Source: Halichoerus grypus (Eukaryota > Chordata > Mammalia > Carnivora > Phocidae). Taken from it: DNA of 64,000 bases. The notes beneath the pieces are model-generated. The model ran no database searches, was not told where the DNA came from, and saw only the letters and a list, made by a program, of their open reading frames with translations. The translations under genes were made by a program, and so were the position numbers. This document shows positions 21,950 to 34,390 of this stretch, one piece after another. Every line of letters begins with the position of its first letter. Position 1 is the first letter of the stretch. The stretch spans positions 99,460,696 to 99,524,695 of the forward strand of contig NC_135720.1 of NCBI RefSeq assembly GCF_964656455.1. The letters are read 5' to 3'.

Positions 21950-24900
21950 GGTTTTGTTTTTGTGTCTCAGCTATTGTTCCAAGATCAAATTGTTCAAGTT
22001 CTAGAGTTACTAACAGTTTAGCAATACAAATGTGTAGTGTGCCAGGACTCAAGTTATAAATCTAGATACCTCTATTCCCTCACAAATGAAACTACTACAT
22101 TCTAGACCTCATCACCTTATGAGACTTTCTTGCAGTCATATTAAAATGAGTACTAAAATGATCACTTCTGCCTATTTATACATCTGATACCAATGGTAAG
22201 ACCATTTTTCAGTTTGTCTCAGTTTGCTGGATTAATGATATCTTCCTTTCCAAGAGGCAACACCACTCTTTCCATTCTCTGTCATTTCTCTAAATATTCA
22301 TGGCCAGGGATGGGCTGGATGTGTTATATATAAGTATAGCAGTGAGAGAAACTTTGTTTTGTCCATTTCCTTGTCTGTTACTCTAACATTTCCCTGATAC
22401 ATCCTGTTGCTTTTACTACTGGGCAACTCTGTTGGTATCAGGTTCTCTGCTTATCCTGGGTATCTGTATCACTTGCTGATCTTCTTTGAAAGCTGATGTT
22501 CGTAGGCCCATTGATACAGGTTTGTACCACTACTGATCATGTCTTATAGTTCTGGGACTGTTAATGCTTTATTCACATTTCCTATGAATGATGATCACCC
22601 GTGCTTGACCTTGAACTACTCTGGGACTCTTTCCATTGTGGGGAACTCTTTGCTCTTGTTCAATTCTCTCTCTCTTTCTGGCTAGTACTCAAAAGTCTTT
22701 CTTTTTCTTTGCCAAAATATTTTCTAGGAGTTTTTATAACACTGTTGCTTAGACCCTTATTATGGTTCTGACACTTTCCCCCAGACCTCTGCTTTCTTGG
22801 ATGCGGAGAGGCCAGGAAGGATCAGGTTAGGTCAACAGATAGTCCAGTATAACTTTAACATGTACCTAGAATGTGGCTCTCTCTGACATTTAGGCTCCTT
22901 ACTGCATCAGCCCACCATTGCTAAGAAGATTCCTTACTCACTTAGGAATGGGTATTGTATCTCCTTAATATTTGACTTCTAAGCCTCCAGATCCCCCACT
23001 CCCCAGTCACTCACTGTATCAGGCATGTCTGCATCTGTCTCAATGATAAATACAGTAAGCTGGTATAATTCTTTCCCAAGGGACTTCTAAACATCATGTA
23101 GATTAAGAATGCAGTGTCTCAAAAATCTTGGGTAAAGAGATTCAGAGGCCAGAGCACAGACAGGAATTATTTGGAAGGGTGGTAAGTAGAGGTGGAAGAG
23201 AGGGATTGCCAAACAATACATATTTGAATCTCAGGTCCAACTTCATCAAGATTCCCTGTTATAAGTATATTACCTTTTTCTAAATCATTGACATTGGATT
23301 TAATTCCAAGTGTGAACTCAACAGGAACCAGGATCAATGATCAATATCATCCTACACATGTGCTTCTCTTTTTCTGATCTTGTCTCTGTGTTGTCCATAT
23401 AGTCCAGTCTCCTGAAGTGCAGATGTTTCAAATGTTTTCATTATTGTTTACAACGGCTCCCTTTGGAAAAGTAGATCCCGACCCTCTCACCTTTATCATA
23501 AGCAGAATAAGAACATACTCAGGGGCATACAAGTGTGCTTTATTAGAAAAATAAACTGCTTAAAGGAGGCTGTTGGCACATGGTGACTGGTGTATTTCAT
23601 GATGTATAACTTTGGGCATGACTGGGTCTTCCATCAACTAGAAGATCATGATGAAGGGAGGCCTCCCTTGTCTCCATTTCTGGGAGTTTATGTAATATTA
23701 ATTATAGAAATTAGAACCTGAGATTGTCTGTCAGTTTATATAATACTTTGAACAAGAGTACTCAAAAAATAGAAGAGTGATTCGGGATTGTTCTAGTCTC
23801 ACAAGTCATAGACAATTTAAATCAAGTCTCTGAGACGATGAAGAAGAGTAGAACCTAATATTTCCATGCTGGCTTTTGTTTTTTGTTTGTTTGTTTTTGT
23901 TTTTAGTGGTCTAGTGAAAATCCAAATTCTCTATCAAATGAGTATTGAGATTTCTTTGCTGTAACACCAGAGTATTTGTAAATGATCATCTTGCCTTATG
24001 GAACCAATAAAACATTCTCTCATGCAACAAGACCATGTATCAACCCTATAGATGTATCATGTGTGTTGGTTAGTGCTGTGTCCATTTGGTTAAGCTGGGA
24101 ACTGTTTTTCAGAATCCTGTTTCCTTCATGGTCCTGTGTTAGCTTTGGCCAAGAGAGGAACATGACTTCTAAATTGAAGTAGTGTCTTTCACTCTCTGAA
24201 AGTCTTTGTATGTTCAGATGTGATGATAGATACATACAGAGGAGCCCTGTGGGTTCCAGTTTGTTGTTGCCCTCATTCGTTCTACATCTATCTTTTCTGT
24301 CTGACTTTGGGTTCTGCTTACCAGCTGGGTCCCCATCCTACCACCAATTACTACCAGATAGGAAGTAGATACACAGAGAAAACCTGGGGACTTCTCCATG
24401 AACTCTGACTTCACAGTTACTCCTTTTCCAAAGCCCACGAGGTACCAGCTCTTCCCATAATTATGTAAGGTCCAATTCCTATTATCAATTATTTATTTCA
24501 TAAACTCATAGTTAATCTGCTCTCCTGACTGAAACCTGACTGGATGCACCATGTTCATTTCATGAGTCTCTTTCACGTAAGTTAAATATTTTATTAACAA
24601 CATATTTCAAAGAAGATAAATAATATTTCACTTCTTAGACATATTAATATTTCACCTCCAGGGCAATATAGAGGCATATTGCTGCTATCATTCTCTACGT
24701 GAGTAGTAGGTAATATGATTTGTGCTTTTCATATGATACGTTTTTACCCAAAAGAGGAATGGGTAAATGAGTCCGAATGTATACCCTTATATCTATACCA
24801 TGTATTATATTCACACCATGTGATTATAATCCTCTGAATAGCATTATGTGCAATGAGGGGGGAAGCACACATTAGAGAATGAGAAAGAAGAAAAGGAAAT

Positions 24901-25965
24901 CAATTCGGGGAAGAATTAGGTGACTCTTGCCATAAAATACAACTATGTTCAACTCAAATACCAACTGTATAATGCCATAATAAACCAATTCTTGGACACT
25001 AAATCAACCAAAATAGGTCAATTTCCTTCTGGTAGAAAGAAACTTTTGAGATAGGTGAAGAGTTTTTAGGTTGCCTACCTTTACCTTTTCTTTACCTAAG
25101 GTCGGAGCTTTACTATGATTTCATAGTCCAAAGAAGTAATCTTTTGCAGTAGTGTCTTCACTGCAACCAATATGTGATTGGATGAGAAGAGTGTATGGTT
25201 TAGATGTGCACACAGAGATGAACAAAGAGGAGTGCATGGGAGCCTAATATCATGGCTCAGAGCAAAAGATAAAATAAAGACAGATCCAAGAACCTAAAAC
25301 AACTCAGTGTGGGACCATTTAGTGTAGGGGCAAATAGTTCTTTAAACTTTAATAGTCCTGAGGTTCTTCAATAATGTATTCATAATGATTATCCTGAGCT
25401 ACTTTTATTACATATTGTTTTGATTTTGGAACACTGATAAAAAAAGTGAAAGTAGATACCTAAGAGATTTTCATGTGTAATGATTAGGATTTTAAAATTA
25501 TGGGTGCCTAAACTTCTGTTATCTAGAAAACACATTTCTGTAAAATACTTAATTTCCTAATGCTATTCAATAAATGAGATATTATTAGCTAATTTTTATT
25601 ATGTGCCACTCAGAACACAATAGATGCTTGCTCATGAGGATTATTATATCAGTGGTGAAAGGTAGAGCTAATATATTGTCCGTAGCACAGTGAAGACACA
25701 CGTTGGGGTACATTTGAGTGCCTGGTGGGAGTTCTTCTTGATACCAAGCTCTATCTCTGTACTTCTCGTTTATAATATGAAACATTTTATATATTTGCCA
25801 GTGTAGTACTCCACATCTGGTGCTCGGTTTTCTTTCTTGTAGATCCATATTTCTATCTGCTGTAATTTTCTTTTTGCTTAAATGACTTTCTTTAGTATTT
25901 TTGGTAGTGAAGACATTCTAGGGATACATTCTTGCAGCTTTGTATATCTTCATTTTTAAATTTAA
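21950..25965. other. Single-copy DNA, nothing recognised
   Basis: About 4 kb. I see no named repeat and no exon. 24020-24440 has mirrored short open frames on both strands, which is a composition effect. A T/GTTT-rich tract lies at 23876-23906. Confidence 0.45.
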
Positions 25966-26095
25966 TTTTGCCTTCATTTAAAAAGTGTATTGAGGTGAAA
26001 TTCATGTGAAATTAATCATTTTAGTCACAATCAGGTAACATACATGAATTTATAAACCAGAATGACATAGACAGAATCCATTTATTCTGATTAAT
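25966..26095 (-). mobile_element. Possible ancient L1 3' UTR scrap
   Basis: AAAGTGTATTGAGGTGAAAT followed by TCATGTGAAATTAATCATTT resembles the TTGAGATATAATTCACATAC block of old L1 3' UTRs. The orientation is inferred from the L1 at 14.8 kb. Short and weak. Confidence 0.35.
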
Positions 26096-26448
26096 AAGTA
26101 AATTTTTAAAATCTTCAGTACATTTTTTTTTTTTTAGTGGTAGGTCCAATTTTGGTTAAAAGCCTGATGACAGGAAACAAAATTATAATCTTTTCAAATC
26201 TACATAAACTCTGGAGGAAAACCTGATATTGGTACCATAAAATCCACAGAAACAGAGAAAATTTCCACCTTGGTTTCTGTGCTATAATTGATAAATTCCT
26301 TCGGGGCTTCTAGCAAATTTAACAGTGACCTAAATGCTTCATAAAAGGCAGAAGAAAGGTAAGATGTAGGTTCACTGAGGTTTCAGACACTATTAATAGT
26401 ACTATTGCCTGCCTGCTTGGACCCCTAAGACTTTTCAGTCTTAAAAAT

Positions 26449-26458
26449 AAACTTTACT
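26449..26458. repeat. Target-site duplication, left, of the 7SK copy
   Basis: AAACTTTACT directly before the RNA-like sequence and again at 26815-26824 after an A-rich tail. This is the signature of L1-machinery insertion. Confidence 0.88.
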
Positions 26459-26789
26459 GGATATGAGGGTGATCTGGCTGCGACATCTGTCACCCCATTG
26501 ATCGCCAGGGTTGATTTGGCTATCTGGCTGGCTAGGCGGGTGTCCCCTTCCTCCCTCACCACTCCATGTGCGTCCCTCACGAAGATGCGCGCTCGGTCGA
26601 ACAGGACGACCTTCCCCGATAGAGGAGGACCGTTCTTCGGTCAAGGGTAGACGAGTAGCTGCGCTCCCCTGCTAGAACCTCCAAACAAGCTCTCAAGGTC
26701 CATTTGTAGGAGAATGTAGGGTAGTCAAGCTTCCCAAGACTCCAGACACATCCAAATGAGGCGCTGCATGTGGCGGTCTGCCTTTCTTT
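26459..26789 (+). pseudogene. 7SK small nuclear RNA retrocopy, full length
   Basis: 7SK RNA normally holds P-TEFb inactive with HEXIM and LARP7 in the nucleus. This copy runs from the 5' GGATATGAGGGTGATCTGG through CGACATCTGTCACCCCATTG and GCTCCCCTGCTAGAACCTCC to the 3' GTGGCGGTCTGCCTTTCTTT, about 331 bases, the normal length. Compared with the human RNA as I remember it, there are roughly a dozen changes, several at CpG sites, plus one deleted G at about 26520 that destroys one GATC. The two GATC motifs of stem-loop 1 (26471-26474 and 26500-26503) are intact. A perfect 10-bp duplication and a 25-base A-rich tail (26790-26814) mark it as retrotransposed, so it lacks the upstream type-3 Pol III promoter. 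Transcription is unlikely. The minus-strand frames over it are chance. Confidence 0.95.
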
Positions 26790-26824
26790 AAAAGAAAAGA
26801 ACAAAATAAAACAGAAACTTTACT

Positions 26825-27760
26825 ATATTATAGGTTCAAAATTATCTTAATATTTAATCATTGCAAGTCACATTTATTCCCTCTCGCCTGTCCATGAATC
26901 ATCAGCTCTTTTTGGAGGCATTTTGTGATGCAAATGCTACAGGCTTTTCTGGGCTATTTGGCATTTCAGTGTGAGAAATCATAACTCTGACCTCATAGAC
27001 TGAAGCATAAGTAATTTTGCAGATTGACAGGACTGGGACCAAGTGCACAGAAATCCTTGAGATGTAAGGGGCTGTTTAGATATCTTTCAAGTTGCTTGAC
27101 ATTCTTTTGACCCATGTCACTATTTATTTTTCTACAATGATTTGGTCATAGAACTATGTGTTACTAGGAAAGTTCCCTGAGTACTTTAAGCATAAGAAAA
27201 AAATGTTAATTTCACTACCTTTTCTTTTCATTTCTGCCACCTGGCATTTGAAAGGTAGACTCAAAGTTAAGGTTGGATAGAAAAATGATGAGCATGGCTG
27301 AAGACAATGTTCACAGTTCACTAAAATGTTCCTCCATCTAAAGTTGGAACTTGTTCTATAAGATTACAGAAATCTCTTAATGCTTGAGAAGAGGCAAAGT
27401 AAAAAATGATAGAGGAAATAACATAAATTTGAAAATGTCTTTATGGAATAAAAACGTAACAGGGTTTTTTGCTAATAAAATTGACCAATTTATATTTGGA
27501 AAATGCAATAGGTGGAAAAAGAAATGACCGTAGGCCTGCTTACTAAATAATCATTTATTCTCTTAAGGATCAAGATGACACATTTATCAAATTTAGGTTT
27601 GACATGAAGTTGAGAGAAATTGTGAGCTTGTTAGATATCAGAATATAGAGTCAAAAAGATCTTGACAGGCTAGAATAATGGGCCTAATTTTGTTATTTTG
27701 CCAGATAAAATTTATGTCACAAAATGTAATGTTCTTTACTGGGATTTACAGCAGGGGAAA
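26825..27760. other. Single-copy DNA, nothing recognised
   Basis: About 0.9 kb between the 7SK retrocopy and the TG microsatellite, without recognisable features. Confidence 0.5.
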
Positions 27761-27761
27761 C

Positions 27762-27794
<33 letters not shown>
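27762..27794. repeat. (TG)n microsatellite
   Basis: A nearly perfect run of about 15 TG units. It is followed by TGATAATATGGTCATT and, 33 bp on, TGATAATATGATCATT, a small diverged tandem duplication (about 27808-27858). Confidence 0.92.
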
Positions 27795-27795
<1 letters not shown>

Positions 27796-27859
27796 TACAT
27801 ATATAGAGTGATAATATGGTCATTTATATATATTTATAAATTGATAATATGATCATTAA

Positions 27860-28075
27860 GTGTCAAGTCCTAGTATCAAGTATTATGGGAAGCAATTTTT
27901 ATGCATTATCTCATTTCATTCTTATGATCACTTGAGAGTAATTACTCTTATTAACTCAGTTCTACAACTGAAGAAATGGAAACTCAGAGTGGTAAGTGAC
28001 AGGGTCTAGACATGAACCTATTCCTGGGTCTATCTGATTCACAAAGAGTATATTCTAATCCATATTCCATTGTTT
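27860..28075 (-). mobile_element. MIR SINE
   Basis: Contains ATGCATTATCTCATTTCATT, then ACTGAAGAAATGGAAACTCA, the reverse of the MIR core and 3' half. Diverged, as expected for an ancient element. Confidence 0.7.
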
Positions 28076-28348
28076 CCCTGTAGCTAAATATGAGTCAGAC
28101 ATTTTACCTGACTGTCAAAGAGATACAAATGACATGAATGAAAATGAGGTATCTAATAGGAGGGAAGTGAAAGTCTTTCTAACAACAGAATATCTCTAGC
28201 TTTTTCCCCTTCTATTAAATGTTGTGCAGGGTCTTCCATATGGACAGAGATGTGAGTTAAAGAAGGAAATTATTAAACAGTAGTGGGCAACATGTGAGTC
28301 TGGACTCTGTACTCAAGCAGCTTACCTATGACCTCTGTTCGTGCTATA

Positions 28349-28727
28349 TTAGTTTGCTAGAGCTGTCATGCAAAATACGACACACTGGGTGACTTAAAAT
28401 AAGTTTATTTTTTCATAGTTATGGAGGCTAGAAGTCCAAGATCAAGGTGTCAGCAGGGCTGGTTTCTTCTGAGGGCCTCTCTCCTTGGCTTGGCTTGTAC
28501 ATGGTCGCCCTTCTCTAGGAGTGTTCACGTCTCCCGTCTGTCTGGGTCCTATTCTTCTCTGCTTATAAGGACACAAATCATATTGAATTAGGGCCCACTC
28601 ATAAAACCTCATTTTACCTTAATTCCCTCTTTAAAGGCCCTATCTACATATATAGTCACATTCTGAGGTACTGGGGATTATAACTTGAACATATAAATTT
28701 TGGAAGAACACAGTTCAGCTCATAACA
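28349..28727 (-). mobile_element. MLT1-type LTR (ERVL-MaLR)
   Basis: On plus it begins TATTAGTTTGCTAGAGCTGT, includes TTATGGAGGCTAGAAGTCCA and TTATAAGGACACAAATCATA, and ends near ACAGTTCAGCTCATAACACA. This is the reverse of an MLT1 LTR, about full length. No internal retroviral sequence is attached, so it is a solo LTR. Confidence 0.85.
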
Positions 28728-28729
28728 CA

Positions 28730-29670
28730 TACAATGCTTGATCTGATATACCACTTTTTAAATTGCTGGTTGCTCTGCCTAGTTTTATGACTTGGGAGAA
28801 CTGAGAACTCAGCTCAAGATGGGATATTTCAGATGGGGATATTCAGTTGGTGTCTCCTGGTCAGATGCTCTATCTCTACCAGGGTCCAGTAGCATGCTAG
28901 GTGCTGTTTTTAAAATTATGTCTTAATCTCCACTGCAGATGACTAAACCTTTCTTCAGAATTCCAGAGGCCTGCATTGTGATTCATTCTCTGAATATTTT
29001 CATATAACTAATACTATAGGATCTTCTGGGTCTTGATATACGATTTGCTGGGTCATATGGCCCAAATGGCAGCATTGCTAGCCCTAAACCTGAAGTTGGT
29101 AGAGTGCCCATTTTTGCTGTAGGTCCCCCTAAGAGCTGGCAGTCTAACATTGATTTTGTTTCCTTCATCATGGTAGGATGTGAAAAGTTCAATTGTTTGT
29201 CTTTAACTTTGTAAAGGCTGCGACCACTGGACCGTTAAAGATTTTGCTGATATATGAAGCCCCTGAATCTTCATAGGGTTTATCTCTACTCTCTGAAGCA
29301 CACCCATCTCTCTAAATGCTAGTAACTTTTTGTTCATCCAGCTCAATGAGTATATAATCAATGTGATGGATTAATATGTTGTTTATGGAAAATATAAAGA
29401 CAGACTAGATCTCTTTAGACTAATTATGACAGAGGACTATAATTAATGTAACGCTTGGGGGTTATGGTAAATGTATACTATTGCCCCTTTCATGCGAATG
29501 AAAACATTTCTAATTTCTCCTTTTTGAATAGAATAGAAAAGTACTCATTTATCAAATCAACAACCCGATGGTGTACGAGGAACCTGAGGCTATATCAGTC
29601 TACTCTGTAAAAAAAACACATTTGGCACAGAGGTTGCAATTGATGCTACAGAGGTTGGTAGAGTTTGATA
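28730..29670. other. Unassigned DNA
   Basis: 28983-29190 has the feel of an old repeat (CTGGGTCATATGGCCCAAAT), but I cannot name a family. No gene recognised. Confidence 0.4.
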
Positions 29671-29688
29671 CTCTGGCATTTCAACTTT

Positions 29689-29705
29689 TTTTTTTTTTTA
29701 AGATT

Positions 29706-29744
<39 letters not shown>

Positions 29745-29914
29745 GAGAGCATGAGCAGGGGAGGGGCAGAGGGAGAGGGAGATAGAGAACCCTAAGCAGA
29801 CTCTGCACTGAGCCCAGAGCCTGAGGTGGGGCTTGATCTCACAATCCTGGGATCATGACCTGAGTCGAAATCAAGAGTTGGACACTTAACCGACTGAGCC
29901 ACCCAGGCGCCCCG
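29689..29914 (-). mobile_element. Can-SINE with long (TTTA)n tail
   Basis: The T-run and AAGATTTTATTTATTTATTT repeat lead into a body ending ACTGAGCCACCCAGGCGCCC. It is flanked by TGGCATTTCAACTTT (29674-29688 and 29915-29929). The TTTA tail (about 29705-29744) is unusually long. The GATCTCACAATCCTGGGATC block is intermediate between the old and young wording. Confidence 0.94.
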
Positions 29915-29929
29915 TGGCATTTCAACTTT

Positions 29930-30382
29930 GCATAGCAGGGGCCATTGTTTTTATCTCATGCTTATAGGAGTCATCCTAATGCTGAGTTAACAACATTAAT
30001 TAGAGTCTTTGCCAGAATGTTAAGTCTTTTATTTCTGGAATGTGCTTTCAAAACAGTTTTATCGATTTAATTTTATGTACTAGACTTTTTGATCAAGCAC
30101 TCTCGAAATCTAGTCCTCCTTTACTCCTCTGGCTCATGTTGGCTCATGCTGACTAGGTCTTGCTCTTCCTTTAAAGTGGAATCTTTATCTTCTTATCAGT
30201 TCCAGAATGTCTCGTTTAGGTCATGTTATAGGCTTAACGACCAGAAGGGGAGATGGGGTAGATCCTAAGAGGGCAGGCACATGTTATTTTGCGGCCGAGA
30301 GGCCTCTGCATTTTATTTAACCATGGGGTAGGCAGTGTTAATTCTTAACATGAAGGAGTGGATAACTTCTTCAGGTTAAGTG
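29930..30382. other. Single-copy spacer
   Basis: Nothing recognised between two SINEs. Confidence 0.5.
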
Positions 30383-30394
30383 GATTCAAAGGAG

Positions 30395-30574
30395 GGGCAC
30401 CCAGGTAGTTGGTTGAGCCTCCAACTCTTGATTTTGGCTCAGGTATTAATCTCAGGGTTGTGAGATTGAGACTTGTGTCTGGCTCCACCCTCAGAGGGAA
30501 ATCTGCTTGAGACTCTTTCCCTCTGTGCCTTTATTTATGTCTAAAATAAATAAATAAAATCTTAAAAAAAAAAA
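30395..30574 (+). mobile_element. Can-SINE, older subfamily
   Basis: Starts GGGGCACCCAGGTAGTTGGT, with CAACTCTTGATTTTGGCTCA and the older AATCTCAGGGTTGTGAGATT wording, then an AAATAAAATCTT-A(n) tail. It is flanked by GATTCAAAGGA and, after the tail, AGGTTCAAAGGAT. The CT-rich 3' part is shorter than usual. Confidence 0.9.
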
Positions 30575-30727
30575 GAAGGTTCAAAGGATTCTGAGTATAC
30601 AAAACTTTCAGGGGCATACACCCAGACGTGCCTATCTTAAGTGTCAAAGTACCATTTGTATTCCATGCAGGGTCATGACTCTGGCGTAACAGAACTGCCT
30701 TTGTTGGGCATTTAAACTTAGAAAGCT

Positions 30728-30943
30728 AGGGGCACCTGGGTGGCTCAGATGGTTAAGCATCTGCCTTCGGCTCAGGTCATGATCCCAGTGTCCTGGGATC
30801 AAGTTCCACATCGGGCTCCCTGCTCAGTGCAGAACCTGCTTCTCCCTCTCCCTCTGCCATTCCCTCTGCTTGTGCTCTTCTATCTAACTCTCTGTCAAAT
30901 AAATAAAATCTTAAAAAAAAAAAAAAGGAGCATCCTGCTTGGT
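30728..30943 (+). mobile_element. Can-SINE with 17 extra bases after its poly(A)
   Basis: A young-type SINE with a perfect 17-bp duplication, TTTAAACTTAGAAAGCT, at 30711-30727 and 30944-30960. The poly(A) is 30913-30926, but the right duplication only begins after GGAGCATCCTGCTTGGT (30927-30943). Those 17 bases are therefore part of the insertion. The frame at 30740-31120 starts in the SINE and is not a gene. Confidence 0.95.
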
Positions 30944-30960
30944 TTTAAACTTAGAAAGCT

Positions 30961-32435
30961 AAACCACTCTATTAAGTCCTGGTCCTTGTCCTCAATTTTT
31001 TTCTGTCCTCCTGCTACAAGAGAGGAGAGTCTCTTTGTAAGCTACCAGAAGGGCCCACTGGCTTTCAATACTTTTCAGTTACCTGTTGATTGTCCACAAT
31101 TTTTCACTATCTTTTTCTAAAGTATCAGTGGTGCTTAGCCATAGTATTCCCATCCCCCGCATACATGTTGACATGTATCAGATGTTTAAAACAACTGGAG
31201 CATTCCCCTCCACTGGTATACCATCCCAACTTACCACCAGTGAGAATTTTAAGGGTTGGACTATCACTGTAAGCCAGGGACTTTCTGTGTTCTATCACCA
31301 GTAATGGTATCTTCATTGACAGATGGGTGGTGAGTTATTTAGCTGCACAAATTACATTCTATCACTTTATTATTATTTTTTTTAACATTCCTGGTACCAA
31401 ATATTATTGTGTGGTTCTTTGGAATCAGATCCTGAGATGGAAATTTTGTGAACAATAATTATTAGATAATAGTATCTCAGTGGAAAAAAATAGCAACTGT
31501 GGAAAAAAAAAAGTGGGGGGGAGTAGAAACCAGGATTGTGCAAAAGGAGAGGTCAAATTTCTGTGCAAGCCCAACAAAGCCTAGGCCAATCCAGTGGGAA
31601 GGTTTGGAGCATTTCCTATGAAGATCTTTTATAGAATTGGCTCCTGGTTGGCCAAAATGGCCAGACTCTATGCAATGCTCCACATCTACCTACCCCCTAC
31701 ACAAATAAAAGAAGATTGTATCCTTGGACAAGGCATCACTCTGCAGCTGAGGAAACTCTGAAAGAGCCAGAGCTGGAGGGTGTCTACTCCTGTAGTTGGG
31801 GGTAATACATCCTTCCTCGACGTGAGATAAGAGCAATGCATCTTCATTGCAAGACAAAAGTCAAGTTATATTCTCTACTCATACCATACATTTCATAATA
31901 AAACAAATTCCAGGTGAATCCAGTAGCCAAATCAATATCAATTTTTAAGTGAAACATTAAAAAATTGCTGGACAGTCTTTCCTCATGTTAGACTCTTCCC
32001 TCATTGTATTAGCCTATTTTGTTTTACAGAATCAATATTCTCTTGTGTGTTATTGAGAATGTGTTCCATTCCAGTAGGTTTTTTGTTTTTTGTTTTGTTT
32101 TGTTTCTTCATTTACTGACAGCAAATCTATATAGTTATAAAGTGTATTTTCCACAAGTCAGCACTATTTTGCTTTCTCTGGGAAACAATTATTTTAACAG
32201 GCATTTATGGGGAGTGAGAACATCCTAGCTTACCATTGGCTTAATCATATGTATTTAAGTATTTAGTTACTTAAAGTTATTTATTTTACAAAAAAAATAC
32301 ATAAATTAAAAATGAGATAATATGCATTTATGTTGTTTTCAGTTTTCAGTCACTGTATTTGGGGATAACTTAAACACTGATAAATAATACAATTATATAT
32401 GTATATGTATGTGTGTATGTATATATACCCCTCAA
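30961..32435. other. Single-copy DNA, nothing recognised
   Basis: Short mirrored frames at 31086-31316 on both strands look like chance. 31460-31720 has a purine/G-run patch. GTTTT-rich at 32080-32106. Confidence 0.45.
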
Positions 32436-32439
32436 AAGG

Positions 32440-32560
32440 CTGAAAGCTATAAAGGCAGAAACCATGTCTGACTTGTACAGTACTGTATTTCTAGCACCTA
32501 GCATAGAGCCTGACATGCAGTAGATATTCAATAAATGTCAAATAAATGAAAAAAAAATAA
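32440..32560 (+). mobile_element. L2 LINE 3' end
   Basis: GGCAGAAACCATGTCTGACT, then TAGCACCTAGCATAGAGCCT and TAGATATTCAATAAATGTCA, a typical L2 terminus in sense orientation. Confidence 0.8.
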
Positions 32561-32878
32561 ATGAGTGAATGAACAAATAGATAGTGGTAAGAACTCTCCA
32601 AGGATGAAGTGGAAAGAATATTTCTCCTATTACTGGAAGATGTTCAGGAATAATCTTGTTGAAAAATTTTCAAGAAAATTTGACAGTTGAGACTTATGTT
32701 AAGATTCAACCCATTGATTCAAAACTCTCTTATATGGACTTCTTTCTCAATATATTCTTTCTAAAATGGAACAGTATTTTTCCTTAAGTACCCTCTGGTA
32801 AGCCTTCATGCAGTTCAGTCTTTTATAGTACTGAACAAGGAATTCCTTTGAAAGAAGAGAACTAGAAATAAATACGCT

Positions 32879-32915
32879 TATACACACATACACACACACA
32901 CAGACATACACACAT
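32879..32915. repeat. (CA)n-rich tract
   Basis: Imperfect CA repeats with TACA and GACA interruptions. Confidence 0.85.
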
Positions 32916-33399
32916 CTCACAACCTGCATACCCATATACATAAACCTACTTTAAAATAGGATTTCTATTTCAAATTTTTCCTTAGAATGGAATAGTAGGT
33001 AACGAATATCTGGTAATATTACTTAGCTCTTCTTTGGCAAGATCCTGAACTTTCAGACCAGATAGCTTGGATTTAAATTTAATTTTGTCTCTTTCTAAAT
33101 ATATGTCTATGGGATGATTCCCTCACATAATTCAATTTGTTGTTTTCTATATCCAATTCAGATCTATTCTTTAAAATCAGTCTTCTTTATCCAACTGTCT
33201 GCTGCATATATCCAGTTTGATGTTTCATAAACACTTCAAACCTACCATATCCACAAATTAACCCATAATTATCTCAAATCATTTCCCCAGCCCTACTTTA
33301 ACCAGTACCAAATCTCTCCTTCTGCGTTCTTTGTAAATGGCACCACCATCTAGTCACTCAAATCATTTTAGATACACATCTATCTCAACCACACTGAAC

Positions 33400-33648
33400 T
33401 TAGATTACTTTATAAGACTCAACTCAGGAATTATCTTCTTTCTGACTTCACTGAACCTCTAGGCCAAATTGAGTTGACACCTCCATCTCTTGTATATATT
33501 GGCACCATGGCACTTATCACATATTTCAGTTTTAATTATATGTATCTCTTCTATAACATCTTTGCTCTTTGTTGGCAGAGATTATATTTGTCTTTGTATC
33601 ACTAATACCAAGCACAGGTATGACACTTTTAGGCATTCAGAGAACTAT
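33400..33648 (+). mobile_element. L2 LINE fragment
   Basis: CTTTCTGACTTCACTGAACC, then CATGGCACTTATCACATATT, then TTGGCAGAGATTATATTTGT and TAATACCAAGCACAGGTATG. The order and strand match L2 near its 3' end. Confidence 0.72.
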
Positions 33649-33739
33649 TCTAGTTTAATTTAAAAAATAATAAATATTACATTTCTTTATCTGCAAATTA
33701 GAAATATTTTATATATTATTATATATAAGGTCTATTTGC

Positions 33740-33780
33740 ACATATGTGTGTGTATATATATATTATACACACACACACAA
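33740..33780. repeat. TG/TA/CA compound repeat
   Basis: TGTGTGTATATATATATTAT followed by ACACACACACACA. The TG and CA halves form a near-palindrome around the TA core. Confidence 0.85.
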
Positions 33781-34390
33781 AATTCAAGTTGTAAATATTT
33801 GAACACAGTGCAGTGCCAAGCAAAGAGTGGATTCTCAAAATAGCTTTTGAAATTAAATCTAAATTAGGGAAATTCTGATGTAGAAATTTAGGAACAGAAA
33901 CCTGGCAGTGTGAGAGATTGCCTTGTTCTTCCAAAAGTGAGATGCATAACCATAGACCAGATCATTCTAGCTTCTTTAATTTCATAAGAAGGACAAGACT
34001 CTCTAAGTCTTCTGTCTATAAAACCCTGGACCTTCATTTTGTGTCTGTGTCTATGTATGTTGGTATATATGCACATAAATTCAGATTCTCATTGTCTTAC
34101 CTGTTTTTTAAGGGACTACATTATGCATAGTCATGTTACTATTACGTTACCATTGCTAGTATCTAGCATGATATCTACAACATAATAAGGAAATAATCAG
34201 TGTGTATTAGGTGAATACAACAGTCACATATATTTTTCATAGTCACCACATTCTGTTTCTCAATGAGTGTTCACAGGGATTGTTTTCCTCCGTGTTTACT
34301 CAACTCTGGGAAATTGAGTCTTGCAACTGAAGTTCAACACGCATGGAAGAATCAGTTTCAGAAGGTATATGACAATTTTAGTAATTCTTG

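Noticed and set aside
26441..26804. Minus-strand frames over the 7SK copy (67 and 75 codons)
   Set aside because: The sequence is a structural RNA copy on the plus strand; the frames are incidental.
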